Under the pieces are notes generated by a model that worked only from the letters and a program-made list of their open reading frames with translations, was not told the DNA's origin and searched no databases. This document shows positions 10,565-22,330 of a stretch of DNA of 64,000 nucleotides, in pieces. Both the position numbers and the translations under genes were made by a program. The stretch spans positions 25,324,001-25,388,000 of the forward strand of contig OV277863.1 in assembly GCA_922989275.2 (NCBI GenBank). Direction: 5' to 3'. How positions within the stretch are numbered: position 1 is the stretch's first letter; every line of letters begins with the position of its first letter. Source of the stretch: Gari tellinella (taxonomy: Eukaryota > Mollusca > Bivalvia > Cardiida > Psammobiidae).

Positions 10565-11617
10565 AAAGAATTAAGCAACAGATGTGACTTACATGTAATT
10601 TCAGATATATCCAGTCTAAGTTAAATGTCAAATTGCCACCAAGTAACAAAAGTCAATTTCAAAGCATACAGATTTCAAATCTGTATTATTTTCAGTGACT
10701 GCTTAACCCAATATCCATTTTACTCGGTTAATATGTTCCTGTACTGAAGAAAATAGTTCCATTTTATACAGTCATGAATATGCCCCATAAGAAAGGTTGT
10801 CTATATCCTGAAATTGTCTACTCTCATGGCTATTTTTCAGAACGTGAACTTGAAAGTGCATGCAAATCATGCATTATGCCATGCTGTTTCCTAACAACAG
10901 CAACAACCCCCCCCCCCCCCCCCCAGATATTTTAGTTATATTTGAAGTTAAATGGTTGCCACAGTACACGGTGGAATTTTTTAAAGAATTTCATGCACAT
11001 ATACAGCAAGCATATCAACGCATACAATATTTTAGTGTGAAATCTTGAGTATAAAACATTTTGGGATAATATATTTGCACTGCAACACAAAATTTGAAAA
11101 TATTCAAAATTTGTTGGATTTTTTAGTTTGTGAGTATTTCCATGCAGTTTTGTTGCCTTAGCAACAAGACGTAGTTAACTAGTTATGACTGAGCTATATA
11201 TCAGTCTACATCTGTAAACATTTACCTTAAAGCGAGCTACTTTTGGATCTGTCACAGACAGACCCGAGACGGGTGCTGGTGAATTCGCCTAGAGACGAAC
11301 TCGACTACAAATTACAATTACTGAATTAGATATATAGTAACCCAAATGGTGAATTCGCCTAGAAAGCAATTATATTTAGAGTTATATTGGAAAATGCGTT
11401 ATTCGAAATCATTTTTCAAAGGGACATTAAAAAAATAAGGTATGTGGTTAATTTTGGTACTCATTTTTCGAAAATATAATTTTCTTCAAAGTTTCACTAA
11501 AATTCCAAGTTTTTTTCAGCATTTTTCTCGGCTATTATATTGCACACATCTATTACCTAACCGGAACCGCTTTTGCGATGACGTAAGCAAACCGCACGCA
11601 CTTTATCAAGCGTTTTC
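10565..11617. other. no gene seen; 18-nt C tract
   Basis: Intron-like. A run of 18 C at 10907-10924 follows (CAA)n-like sequence. Two copies of GTGAATTCGCCTAGA (about 11278 and 11349) flank a 70-bp spacer. Confidence 0.4.
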
Positions 11618-13533
11618 AGCGACGTAGCCAGGCTTGAACGAATGATACGCACATCAGGGGGAGGGTGCGGGAAGGGGGTACCCCGTCCTGCTGGTGGGGG
11701 TCCGGGGGGCCTCCCCCGGGAGAAAATTGAAAATTAGAAGTAAAATGGTGAGCTCTGAAGTGTGTTTAGAGGGATTTGGAGCACTGAATACGAGCTATGT
11801 GAACTATACAATTGTGTCCAAAGCTCTGTTAAAACATAAAATTAAATTTTGTGATTAGCATTTTTTCTTAAATAATTTGACTTTTAGGCGCAGGAGTGGT
11901 ATATACAAGAAGCACTGTACATAGTATTTGATGATGCCGACTTAAATTTGTAGTTGTTGAGATCCTGAGTTTCCGAAACTCGAACTTGAAAAATGCAAGT
12001 AGGGGTTCGGGGGTCCTCCCCAGGGAGAAAAATGGAAATAAGAACTGAAATGGTGAGCTCTGAAGTGTGTTTAGAGGGATTTGGAGCACTGAATACGAGC
12101 TATGTGAACTATACAATTGTGTCCAAAGCTCTGTTAAAACATAAAATTAAATTTTGTGATTAGCATTTTTTCTTAAATAATTTGACTTTTAGGCGCAGGA
12201 GTGGTATATACAAGAAGCACTGTACATAGTATTTGATGATGCCGACTTAAATTTGTAGTTGTTGAGATCCTGAGTTTCCGAAACTCGAACTTGAAAAATG
12301 CAAGTAGGGGTTCGGGGGTCCTCCCCAGGGAGAAAAATGGAAATAAGAACTGAAATGGTGAGCCCTGAAGTGTGTTTAGAGGGATCTGGAGCACTGAATA
12401 CGATCTATGTGAACTGTACAATTGTGTTCAAAGCTCCGTTATAACATAACAATAAATTTTCGGATTAACTTTTTTTTCCGCTAAAATAATTTGACTTTTA
12501 GCCGCACGAGAGGTGCATGAAGCACTGTATTTGTTTTATGATGCTGATTTAAATTTGTAGTTGTCAAGATCCTGAGTTTCCAAAACTCGAACTTGAAAAA
12601 TGCAAGTGGGGGTAAGAAAAATGGAAATAAGAACTGAATGGTGAGCTCTGAAGTGTGTTTAGAGGGAATAGTGACACTGAATACGATCAACGTGAACCAT
12701 ACAATTGCTTTGAAGGCTCTGTTTTATTAGACATAACCTTTTTTTGTGACTAATTTTTTCCACTACTAGAACTATTTGACTTTTAAGACTCGCGAGAAGT
12801 ACACGAAACACTGTAGAAGTTGTTCAGGCTTCCCACTTTGTAGTAACTAAGTTCTTGATTTTCTGAAACTTGAACTTGACAGATGAAAGTGGGGGTCCGG
12901 GGGTCATCCCCCGGGAGAAAAAATCGAAATAAGGAACTGAAATGGTGAGTTCTGTGTGTTTGTAGGGATTTTGGACAACTGAATACGATCAATGTGTATA
13001 ACCTATATATTTCCAAGAACTTTCGACTTTAAGACGATTTAGGTATACATTATACGTACGATCCACAGTGTATATGAACTATGAAACATTGTTGGTGGGG
13101 GATTTTGGGCACTAAATACGAACTATGTGATCCATACAATTTTCAAAGGTTCGTTATATAAGACATAACATTATATTCTGTCTAACATCTTTTTCTGCTA
13201 ACTATTTGACTCAATGTTTAGACGCACGAGAGGTACATGTAGCAGATTATATGTAGCACCGTAGGCTTGAGGCTGCCACCGTTCTTGGTTTTCTAAAACT
13301 TGAAATTGATCAATGCTGAAGGGGGGTCCGGGGGTCCTCCCCCGGGGAGAAAAAATGGAAATTAGAACTGAAATGGTGAGCTCTGAAGTGTGTTTGAAAT
13401 CTTCATTTTAGACTTTAAGGTCTAACCCCCCTTAGCCTTCGGTTTTTATGCCATTTTTGGCCATGTTTGATTTTTCATTTTTCAAACTGATGTTACGCAA
13501 GTGCGTACGTGCGTATCGCTAGCTACGCCCCTG
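11618..13533. mobile_element. repeat element with 305-bp tandem core
   Basis: Outer ends are related inverted sequences: GTAGCCAGGC...GATACGCAC at the left and GTGCGTATCGCTAGCTACG at the right. Inside are six units marked by GGTCCGGGGGTCCTCCCC-like GC-rich boxes near 11698, 12005, 12310, 12608 (box deleted), 12893 and 13320. The first two full units look identical, so that duplication is recent; later units are diverged. Apparent 82-residue frames repeat with the units and are not genes. Confidence 0.7.
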
Positions 13534-13742
13534 GTTTTTGTGAGGCTTCCGGATTGGTAGGAAGGGTCCGGTTATGGAGAATGGAGGATATGTAACCATA
13601 AGATTTTTGATTTATTATAATTTATAGAACGTGCATCAAATTTTCTGTAATATATTTATCTGAATCTGAATATAGTACGTCGTAGAATCCTATAAAGGCT
13701 TTTACACGAAATAAGCAACTATGATAAAAGCAACACACTAGT

Positions 13743-13972
13743 ATTCTCATAAATCCCTTGGGAGCTTTCTTTCTCAGTGACTCTATTTGGCTTTCAAAGA
13801 CACGTCTCCATGCAGACAGCCATGACAGTTTCATATCCCTGGACTCAGCGACCACCTGAGAAAGCAATATTTCATTTGACAGAGATGTAACTATTTCATT
13901 CGATATTCCCAGGTCTTTCTGTGCGTGAATGACTTGATTTTGAGCAGATTTCAATTTCCCAATGTCCGACAT
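13743..13972 (-). CDS. possible first exon of a minus-strand gene
   Basis: ATG at 13972 opens MSDIGKLKSAQNQV..., then a run of hydrophilic helical residues with LSAWRRVFESQIESLRKK near codon 70. It looks like a short N-terminal coiled segment. Vertebrate MEI4 also begins with a helix carrying a tryptophan and an E-x-E-hydrophobic-xx-LRQK stretch, and this ATG lies upstream of the 1945-2608 exon on the same strand. No strong donor is visible: the frame runs on to a stop at 13622, and the region after APKG looks non-coding. Start and identity are both tentative. Confidence 0.4.
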
Positions 13973-14251
13973 GTTTGTGTTTATACATTTGTAGTGCTCT
14001 CCCTTGCAAAACTGGTTTCCAGCCTAACTTTGAGTATCGTATGCATAAAGCCAGACCGAACACCAGAATATTGGGAAGATAATCCCTGGGACCATTAACT
14101 ATTGCGGGCAAATCTACGGGAATTACGGACGATTCGTCAAAGTGTAAACTCGTCACAAAGGCAATATATAGTAATGGCAAAAGACGATTCGTCAAAAAGG
14201 ATTTTGTGTTGGGGTATATACTAACCTGTTATATATGGTTGAGATATATAG

Positions 14252-14405
14252 AGGATAATCAATTTCTTTGGATTGATATGAAAAATATATCACGAGAATG
14301 GGTTGTTATCTGGTTACAAAACGAGTCCGCAGGACGAGTTTTTAACCAGATAACAACCCATTCTCGTGATATATTTTCATATCTATTCAAAGAAATTGAT
14401 TATTC
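14252..14405. repeat. large palindrome, about 75-bp arms
   Basis: Arms run from AGGATAATCAATTTCTTTG through ATATATCACGAGAATGGG and GTTGTTATCTGGTTA to a GAGTCCGCAGGACGAG centre, then return with few mismatches. No chassis end was recognised. Confidence 0.8.
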
Positions 14406-14511
14406 TATTTATTATATATATTTTAATGACGTTGATCACATTACAGAAAAAACACACACAGAATTGATTATTTACGTCACAAAACTAATTATGACGTGAC
14501 ATCACAAAAAG

Positions 14512-14543
14512 TGATATCATCACTACATGTAGTGATGATATCA
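14512..14543. repeat. perfect 32-bp palindrome
   Basis: TGATATCATCACTACA followed directly by its reverse complement, with no loop. Confidence 0.85.
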
Positions 14544-14695
14544 ACAGTGACGATATGAAATTTATCTAACTGAGAAATCTCTATAAATCATTGATAGGTA
14601 TATAATAAAAGTTACTCTTACAGTGCTGCAATATTCTAACTAAATATAATATATATTCCCGAGCGTTTATATTTCTCTACCTCTAACCTGTAATA

Positions 14696-15020
14696 CACAG
14701 GTACTTGACACATACTTTATTATTACTATACTTCTATTATAGATACAAGGTATTTAAACAGCGCAATTCGACACCTAGTCTTTACTATCGACTTTAACTG
14801 ATGCTAAAATAGACTCGATCGCCGATATTCTCTTGTGGTACCCTCGGGAAATGATTAATTTATCAATATCTACTTTTTATTTCATCAAATTCCGTCAAAT
14901 AACGCCACAGTACGTGAATTATAACGAAAATGTGCATAAAAAAGTTTTATGTTTTTTTTTGTTTTTTTTTAAAGGGGGGAGGGGGTTCATAGATAATAAA
15001 GTATGTGTCAAGTACCTGTG
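14696..15020. mobile_element. non-autonomous hAT-type element
   Basis: TIRs CACAGGTACTTGACACATAC and GTATGTGTCAAGTACCTGTG are flanked by perfect 8-bp duplications CTGTAATA (14688-14695, 15021-15028). The 325-bp length, 8-bp target site and CA..TG ends fit hAT. Related sequence recurs at 26010 and 18567. Confidence 0.85.
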
Positions 15021-15031
15021 CTGTAATATGT

Positions 15032-15113
15032 ATAGGTTAGACCATGGTTGCAAGCGAATAAACGATATAGTTCGAGGGGGCGTTTATTCGCGCGCAACCA
15101 TGGTCTAACCTAT
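15032..15113. repeat. palindromic MITE-like repeat
   Basis: Arms ATAGGTTAGACCATGGTTGC...GCGAATAAACG and mirror, 82 bp in all. It begins 4 bp after the hAT target duplication. Confidence 0.75.
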
Positions 15114-15242
15114 TTAGCACTGGCTTGGGCTCGAGGAAAACAAGAAGACCCTTCGTTTCTGCTTTTTGTTTTAGACGAAAAAGTCATTTTATTTGTAATA
15201 TAATATGGAATAGGCAAAGCCTATATGCGAGCACTGCTAAAC

Positions 15243-16628
15243 CACAGGGGACCGTCACAATAGAAGTCTGAACCCCAAAAGAAAAAAAATGTATAAACAC
15301 TAGATATATAGACTTTGTATACACTTTTTAGCTCACCTGAGCCAAAGGCTCAAGGTGAGCTATTGGGATGGCCCTGTGTCCGGCGTCCGTCGTCGTGCGT
15401 CGTCCGTCGTGCGTCGTCGTTAACAATTGCTTCAAATGACATCTCCTCCTATACCCCTTGACAGAATTCAACCAAACTTTACAGAAATGTTCCTTGGGCC
15501 AAGCTCTTTCAAATTTGTTCAAAGAATTAAAAACAATGCAGAACTCTGGTTGCCATGGCAACCAAATTGAAAAAATAAGGAAATCTTTAAAAATCTTCTT
15601 GTCAAAAACTGCAAGGGCCAGAGCTTAGATATTTAGCACATAGCATCATCTACAGGTCCTCTATCAAGTTTGTTCAAATTATGCCCCAGGGGTCAAAATT
15701 GGCCCCGCCCCGGGGGGTCACAGTTTTACATAGAGTTATATAGTGAAATTTTCAAACGTCTTCTTCTCTGAAACCAATGTGGCCAGATATTTGATATTTG
15801 GCATGGAGACACTTCTAGATGTCCTTTACCAAATTTGTTCAAATGGTTGTGGTCGGTTGCATAACTAGGTCACAGTAGCTAAAAATAGATTTTTTCAATG
15901 AAAACTTAAAAAATCTTCTTGTCTGAAACTACAAGGGCCAAAGCTTAGATATTTGGCATATAGAATCGCCTACAGGTTCTCTATCAAGTTTGTTCAAATT
16001 ATGCCCCTGGGGTCAAAATTGGCCCTGACCCGGGGGTCACGGTTTTACAAAGAGTTATATAGTGAAATTTTCATACGTCTTCTTCTCTGAAACTAATATG
16101 GCCAGAGCTTTGATATTTGGCATAGTGACACTTCTAGATGTCCTATACTGAAATTGTACAAATGGTTCTGGTCCGTTGCATAACTAGGTCACAGGAGCTA
16201 AAAATAGATTTTTTCAGTGAAAACTTTAAAAATCTTCTTGTCTAAAACTAGAAGGGCCAGAGCTTAGATATATGGCTAATATCATCGCCTACAGGTCCTC
16301 TATTAAGTTTGTTCAAATTATGCCCCTAGGGTCAAAATTGGCCCCGCCCCGGGGGTCACTGTTTTACATAGAGTTATATAGTGAAATTTTCAAACATCTT
16401 CTTCTCTGAAACTAATATGGCCAGAGCTTTTATATTCTGTATGGTGACACTTTTAAATATACTTTACATATTTTGTTCAAATTGTTCTGGTCTGTTGCAT
16501 ATCTAGGTCAGTCCTGGACATAAATCAATATCTCCATTTTTCCAATTATTCTCAGGTGAGCGAATATGCCCCATGGGGCTCTTGTTTTTCTTTTGGGGTT
16601 CAGACTTCTATTGTGACGGACCCCAGTG
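15243..16628. mobile_element. non-autonomous hAT element with bivalve TTAGCTCACCTGAG repeat inside
   Basis: TIRs start CACAGGGGACCGTCACAATA (right CACTGGGGTCCGTCACAATA), extend about 44 bp, and are flanked by perfect 8-bp duplications TGCTAAAC (15235-15242, 16629-16636). The core from 15328 (TTAGCTCACCTGAG) to about 16587 (CTCAGGTGAGC...GGGGCTCTTGTTT) is a repeat I know to be abundant in bivalves. It contains three units of about 319 bp marked by AAATCTTCTTGTC at 15591, 15911 and 16230. Whether the core is a nested insertion or part of the element is unclear. Confidence 0.85.
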
Positions 16629-16639
16629 TGCTAAACCAT

Positions 16640-16920
16640 CTTCAGAAAGCAAAGAATGAAGATTGTAACAAAATAGTATACCAAATAAATACGATTATGG
16701 CTATGCGTAAATACATGTTTTATATATCTACTTAAGATAATAAAATTTAACAATAATTTAGCTACATGTATTATGAAATAAGCAAGTGCAGCTGTACATT
16801 TGGAGCAAATTAAGAATATGTTTGCACAAGAATCATTCCATTAATGGTTGCTCCATTAGACTAACCTTTGAACAGAATGACACTTACCCAAACCCTATTC
16901 CTACTGAATGAGGGTCAACT
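16640..16920. other. no gene seen
   Basis: AT-rich spacer; nothing recognised. Confidence 0.4.
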
Positions 16921-17300
16921 TCATTTAAGAAAGGCTACGGTGGAATTAGCCTTTTTGGTTATTTTATTAATGTTGAAACCCCATCTCAGGTCTTCTGATA
17001 TTGTCACGCGTAGGTAAGGGTTCTCCTGGACCTGCTTTAGGATTTGGTTGTCTAGGGTGTAGAAATGACTGGATCTGTTATTGACACTCATGAGGTAGCA
17101 CTTCTTGGCATTGAAACGCATACCCTATGTCGAGGCCCAGGCCTCCAGCCCACCCAAGTCCCTCTGCAGCACGTCATGATCCTCCTGACTCCGGATTGTT
17201 CTGTACAGAAGGCAGTCATCTGCAAACAGCCAGACTTGCAATTTAACGGAGTCAAGTAGGTCATTGATGTGACAGAGGCACAGGAGGAGAAATTTAAGGT
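16921..17300 (-). pseudogene. LINE reverse-transcriptase fragment
   Basis: On the minus strand, VWLFADDCLLYR (catalytic motif C) and LQRDLGGLEAWAS occur in one frame. A stop separates them from MRFNAKKCYLMSV and YLRVTISEDLRWGFNINKIT, the region after motif C of Jockey/RTE-type LINEs. Truncated on both sides. Confidence 0.75.
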
Positions 17301-17790
17301 GATTTGATTCTGGGATCTATCCATTGAAATAAACTGGCAGTTTGTCGTTATATTTTCTTTGGTGAGTCTGTGTTTGTTTTTGTTGTTTGTTTTTTTTAGA
17401 TGATCTAAGAATTAGATGTGTGTACATGTTCATACTTGTTTTTATCTTCATTCTTGTAAATTTTAAGAAATATTACTCTGAATTGAATTTATTTGAAAGC
17501 CAGAATTAATTTCAATCAGGTGTAACTAAGGATGTATGTACTTTATAGTCTACTAGCTAAGACCAAATGTGGTATTGGTCACATTTACATTGCGTTTTAG
17601 AATATGATAAAGGTGATTAAACAAGTGGGAACAGTCGCAAAAACTACCTTTAAGGTCAAATTTAACAGACTTATATATTCTGATCGGTCAGTAATTCTGT
17701 GATTGTATGAATATTTTGCTTTGATGGGAGATATAGAGAAAATTAGACACTTAAATTTGAGTTTAATGAGATACCATTTGATTTTTTTTT
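17301..17790. other. no gene confirmed; possible intron
   Basis: AT-rich. If the exon starting at 17797 is real this is its upstream intron. A second pyrimidine-rich AG lies near 17399. Confidence 0.35.
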
Positions 17791-17796
17791 CTTCAG

Positions 17797-18015
17797 ATTT
17801 AATGGCTCTAGAAATGTGGATATACATTATCAAGATAGACAGTGGTGTGCTTGATGGAAAAGAATCAATTTTGGCCATGCACCAGAGTGACCAAACATTT
17901 TACTGACTCTTAACTACCTTCACTACCAGTTTGCTGCACATATCTTATATACTTATATAGATATCTAATAGTTACTTCGTTTTTTGTAAACTGCATTTTG
18001 AATAAGCGAAATAAA
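17797..18015 (+). CDS. possible terminal exon with poly(A) signal
   Basis: A strong acceptor, GATTTTTTTTTCTTCAG, ends at 17796. Two frames are open. One reads FNGSRNVDIHYQDRQWCA with a stop at 17852-17854. The other reads LMALEMWIYIIKIDSG... to a stop at 17903. An AATAAA signal at 18010-18015 lies 110-160 bp downstream. No upstream exon was found and I do not recognise the peptide. It could also be chance. Confidence 0.35.
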
Positions 18016-18059
18016 AATATTTATTTGCAAATTCTATTGTTTTATTTTCTCCCAATGTC

Positions 18060-18440
18060 AATTGATATCTATTTAAAACTGGAACGTATTTTTGAGAAAA
18101 GCAGATGTCGCCCCTGTATTCCCCTATCCCGAATAATTTCAGTCAAAATCTATTTTAATAATTGATCATGTGACCTTTGACCTCAAATGCAACCCCATTT
18201 ATCCCCTCATCATAAGCTACCAGTGCACCAAAAATGGACATTAGAACAAAAGTTATTGTCCGTATACCAAAGGAAAATCAAAATTCTATTTTTAGTAACA
18301 GATCATGTGACCTTTGACCTCAAATGCAATCCACTGCATCCCCTTGTCATAAGCAACCAGAACACCAAAAATGGACATGATTTTTCTATAAGAAAACAAG
18401 TTATTATCCGGAAACCAAAGCGTGACAGACAGACGGACAG
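18060..18440 (+). repeat. tandem repeat with DR1 nuclear-receptor motifs
   Basis: Two units about 137 bp apart share GATCATGTGACCTTTGACCT and CACCAAAAATGGACAT, ending in GACAGACAGACGGACAGG. TGACCTTTGACCT at 18171-18183 and 18308-18320 is a perfect DR1 (AGGTCA-A-AGGTCA on the minus strand). I recall this as a dispersed mollusc repeat. Confidence 0.65.
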
Positions 18441-18566
18441 GCATAAGTTTGGGAGTCATTTATATAAAAGCATGTGTTAAAGATGTAAAGCAAATAAGTA
18501 GTTATCTGTATAAGTAACTAAAATAAAAGGTGGCCAAATATTGATCATAAAAAAGATGTCACTGGC

Positions 18567-18606
18567 CACAGGTACTTGACACATACTTTATTATCTATTA
18601 ACCCCC

Positions 18607-18641
<35 letters not shown>

Positions 18642-18670
18642 TATGTACCATATATAAATACTTTAGGTTT
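18567..18670 (+). mobile_element. hAT-type MITE fragment with (CA)n
   Basis: CACAGGTACTTGACACATAC matches the left TIR at 14696, followed by TTTATTATCTATTAACCCC and a CA microsatellite at 18608-18638. No right TIR. Confidence 0.65.
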
Positions 18671-19140
18671 TTGCCAATAATTTACTCTCACTTAGTGACT
18701 CTTGAATATTCTTTTTTGAGCCTGATTAGGGTTAACACTGTACAGAAGTCGATATCCATGTTAAAAAAAACGTTTAATTTTCTGATATGTAAATTGGCAT
18801 GATAAAGAAGAAAAAAAGTAAAACTGCGCCGAAACAACCGAGGTCGAACCTACACAGGACCGAAAAGATCCGGAATCTATAAATAGAACGTAAATATTTT
18901 ATGAGTATATTGGTTTTGAAACAATAGTGAAAGCACGAAATAATACATTCCGTTGTTATCGAGACAAAAAAAACGTACAGTTTTTATGACGGAAAGATAT
19001 CTCTCATAACTAACGAGTACTTATATCGGCCACGGAACCTTTCGTTCGACAGGAGAACGAAGGCGTTCCGATCGTCCGGTGATGGAGCGCAGGTTTTATA
19101 CCCCGCCACATCCGGTATTCGGAATACTCTCCAAATGGAG
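18671..19140. other. no gene seen
   Basis: AT-rich, no exon signals recognised. Confidence 0.35.
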
Positions 19141-19144
19141 GTAA

Positions 19145-21812
19145 AGCTTCCGGTTGTACAGTCGAGATTGAAATGCAACACTGAGTGTTATTCTAAAAGA
19201 TCAGAGTATTTTAAAGCTAAACAGAAATATAGACAATGCAATTCAGAAGAGAACTTCGATCTTTTAAAGGATAAAAGTAAAACTTATAAAAAAGAAATAA
19301 ATAAAAAATTCCATAGATTCTATATAAGGATTTAAATACAAAATTTAGAAACCTGAGAAGTTCAAACTCTAAAGATTACTGGTCACTTTTGAATAAGTAC
19401 TCGAATGATAAACATAAGATTATGTCGGATATAACAACCGAAGTATTCTTTGACCACTTTAGTAAGTTGAACGAGAAATCAAACCATGACGACCCAGAAT
19501 TTGATATGAATATTGTGTCTGAATACAACTTTGAGTTAAACGCACCTATTTCAGAAATGGAAGTTCTGACTGCAATTAGAAATCTACATAATAATAAAGT
19601 TTCCTCAAAGTTTGACAATATACTAAATGAATATTTGAAAAATTCTAAGGATGTTATGCTACCGGTACTGACAAAGTTGTTTAACATTATTTTAGATTCT
19701 AGTTGTATGCCAGATATATGGTGCAGAGGTATTATACTTCCTATTTGCAAAAGGAAAGGGGAAATCAGTGACCCTGATAATTACAGGGGCATTACAGTTT
19801 TAAGTTGTCTTGGTAAACTTTTCACAAGTATATTGAACGACAGACTGGATACATTTCTAGAAGATTCTGGAATCCTATGTGAAGAGCAAGCTGGCTTTAG
19901 AAAGAAGTATGGTACAACAGACCACATATTCACTCTTAAACTATTGATAGATCTATATAATTATTCAGGTAAAAAATTGTATTGTGCATTTGTTGACTAT
20001 AAAAAGGCATTTGATTCTATTAATAGAGTATTATTATGGAAAAAGCTTCTGCAAAATGATATAAATGGCAAAGTTTTTAAAATCATTTTTAATATCTATG
20101 ACAAAGCCAAACATTGTGTTCAAAGCAAAGATGGTATGTCAGATTTCTTCCCTAGCTCTTCAGGTGTTAGGCAAGGTGAGAATTTATCGCCTATATTATT
20201 TTCAATATTCTTAAATGATCTTGTGGCTCATATGTCACAATTTTACAGTGGGTTAGAAATCTTATCACAGTCCTTTAGTGCATTTTTAAGTGATGACACT
20301 GTAGAGGTTTACCTCAAACTTTTTCTACTGCTGTATGCAGATGATACCATTCTTTTTGCCGAATCTAGCAATGATCTACAATCTGCGTTAGATGCAATGA
20401 ATGAATACTGTGAAAGGTGGAAATTACAAGTTAATACAGCTAAAACTAAAAGTGTGGTGTTTTCCAATGCCAAAAGCAAGAGTAAAGAAGAATTTTACCT
20501 TAACAATAATAAGTTAGAGGTTGTTGATGATTTTAGCTACCTTGGAATTAAGTTCAACTTTAATGGCAAATTTGACAAAGCTAAGAAACATCTCTGTGAT
20601 CAAGCTCGAAAAGCTATGTTTTCCATTCTTAAAAAAGCGAGATCACTTTGTCTTGATATAGATATGCAACTGCATTTGTTCGAATCCATGGTTTCACCAA
20701 TATTATTGTATGGCTCAGAGGTGTGGGGTATAGAACAAAATGATGTTGTCCTCAAGTTTCAATCAGATTTTATTAAAAGGATACTTTCTCTTAAAAAGTC
20801 TACTACAAGTGTTATGGTGTTTGGGGAATTAGGATTACTCCCCTTGGACAGAACTATTCAGTATAGAGTGTTGAATTACTGGTGTAGGCTAATTAACAGT
20901 AAGCATGATAAAATTTCATACATGATATATAAACTAGTATATGAGTTACATAATCATGATGTATATCACTCACCATGGGTTACATATGTTAAGAAATCTT
21001 TAGAACAATTAGGGTTTGCAAATTACTGGCAGTCTCAGTCTGTTGAATCAACCTCATTATTTTGTACTGTAATTAAACAAAGAATTAAGGATCAGTATAT
21101 TCAATTCTGGAGTTAGAACTTGTTTTCCCTTAGCAAGTGCTCAACCTACAGAATTTTTAAATCTTCATTTAAATTCGAAAACTACTTCAAGTTGTTTCCT
21201 AAAAAATATGCTATAGCTCTCTGTCATTTTCGGTGTAGTAACCACAAGCTGCCAATTGAAAGGGGTCGTTTCTTTAACATTGATCGCCACATGAGAAAAT
21301 GTCACGTATGTAATTCTGATGCTTTGGGCGACGAATTTCATTACATTTTTGAATGTAGCAAATTCAGAAATGAAAGAAGACGTTACTTACCAAGGATATT
21401 CTTGAGACCGAACACTTTTAATTTAGAGAAGATTTTTCAAAATGATTGCAGAGGCGACCTTTTAAAACTGGCAATTTTTGTAAGTAAGATTATGGATGAA
21501 GTTAAATAATTTAGTTGCCTTTCTCTACTTCTTATTAACCCTTTGAGCAAAGAATTATATTTACACTCAGTGTATACCCGGAGGTGGGATATTTTTTAAT
21601 AGGATCTTTCAAGTCGGGGTTTGCATTATTTACCAAATACGCATAATAACTAACTTTGCTTTTAGGGTTGATGTTTAATATTATGTTTGTCTAGTAATTC
21701 ATTTATGCTCATTCCATTCTAGTCAATCGTGTTTGATGTATGCTGTTTTCTTGTTATTGATGTTAATGCTGATGCCCATATTGGGCTTAGTTGTAAATAA
21801 AAACTGAAACTG
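19145..21812 (+). pseudogene. CR1-like LINE, 5'-truncated and mutated
   Basis: The linker (SEYFKAKQKYRQCNSEENF) is in one frame to about 19320. A frameshift joins it to KDYWSLLNKYS and the main frame (to 21116). Reverse-transcriptase motifs are present: PDNYRGITVLSCLGKLF (motif 1), EEQAGFRKKYGTTDHIF, FVDYKKAFDSINR (A), SSGVRQGENLSPILFSIFLN (B), LLYADDTILFAES (C), LGIKFN and SPILLYGSEVWG. One stop (TAG near 21115) separates the C-terminal part: HFRCSNHKLPIERGRF, then a CHVC...H....C finger. The 3' end is ATAAAAACTGAAACTGAA, a short repeat tail. The endonuclease is missing. With a frameshift and one stop it is dead but fairly young. Confidence 0.9.
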
Positions 21813-22330
21813 AACGGTCAACTCTATTTCAAGTAAAAACAGTAACTTGTTAGAGTAAACGTGTAAAAATCTTTAAATTAGATACAGAACCAGTCCTTGA
21901 AAATATTTTGGCAAGTAGATCCACCGGAAGAACGGAATGTGACGACTGAAAATCAATTCAATGTACATACAGGTAAAAAAACAAGTGAAATTAGCTTGAA
22001 AATGAACCCCCTTACCATAAATGCTTCGCTTTTCGCGAAACTGGCCCTCCGGGCCAGTTTCGCGAGCGTGCTCGCTATTACTTAAATTGAAAGGTTATTT
22101 CAATGTGTAGTTAGAGACAATAAGCATGATTTAACACCAACATAAAGAACGCTTATTGAAGCTCTATATGTAAGCACAATTAATTATTAGTTGCTTTTAA
22201 AGTTTAGGTCTCACTGTACATAATATGACGTCATCAAGCGAGTGGTCGTGTTGGAAAGGTTTTACTGACTTTCAATGTGTTGAAAGAAACCAAGGCTCTT
22301 GGAAATGTTTTAGGTCTGTATCAGGAGCAT
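21813..22330. other. no gene; GC-rich hairpin at 22034-22064
   Basis: The only structure is CGCGAAACTGGCCC-TCC-GGGCCAGTTTCGCG, a perfect 14-bp-arm hairpin that stands out by GC content. Confidence 0.6.

Noticed and set aside
11868..12690. Two nearly identical 82-codon frames plus a shorter relative
   Set aside because: They repeat with the 305-bp tandem unit and share its decay; no start context, splice sites or protein-like composition.
18984..19181. Minus-strand 65-codon frame next to the LINE start
   Set aside because: No known motif, no splice signals; partly within the LINE.
19389..19750. 124-codon minus-strand frame
   Set aside because: Shadow of the LINE reverse transcriptase on the plus strand.
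22034..22064. Rho-independent terminator
   Set aside because: GC-rich stem but no T tract and no bacterial context.
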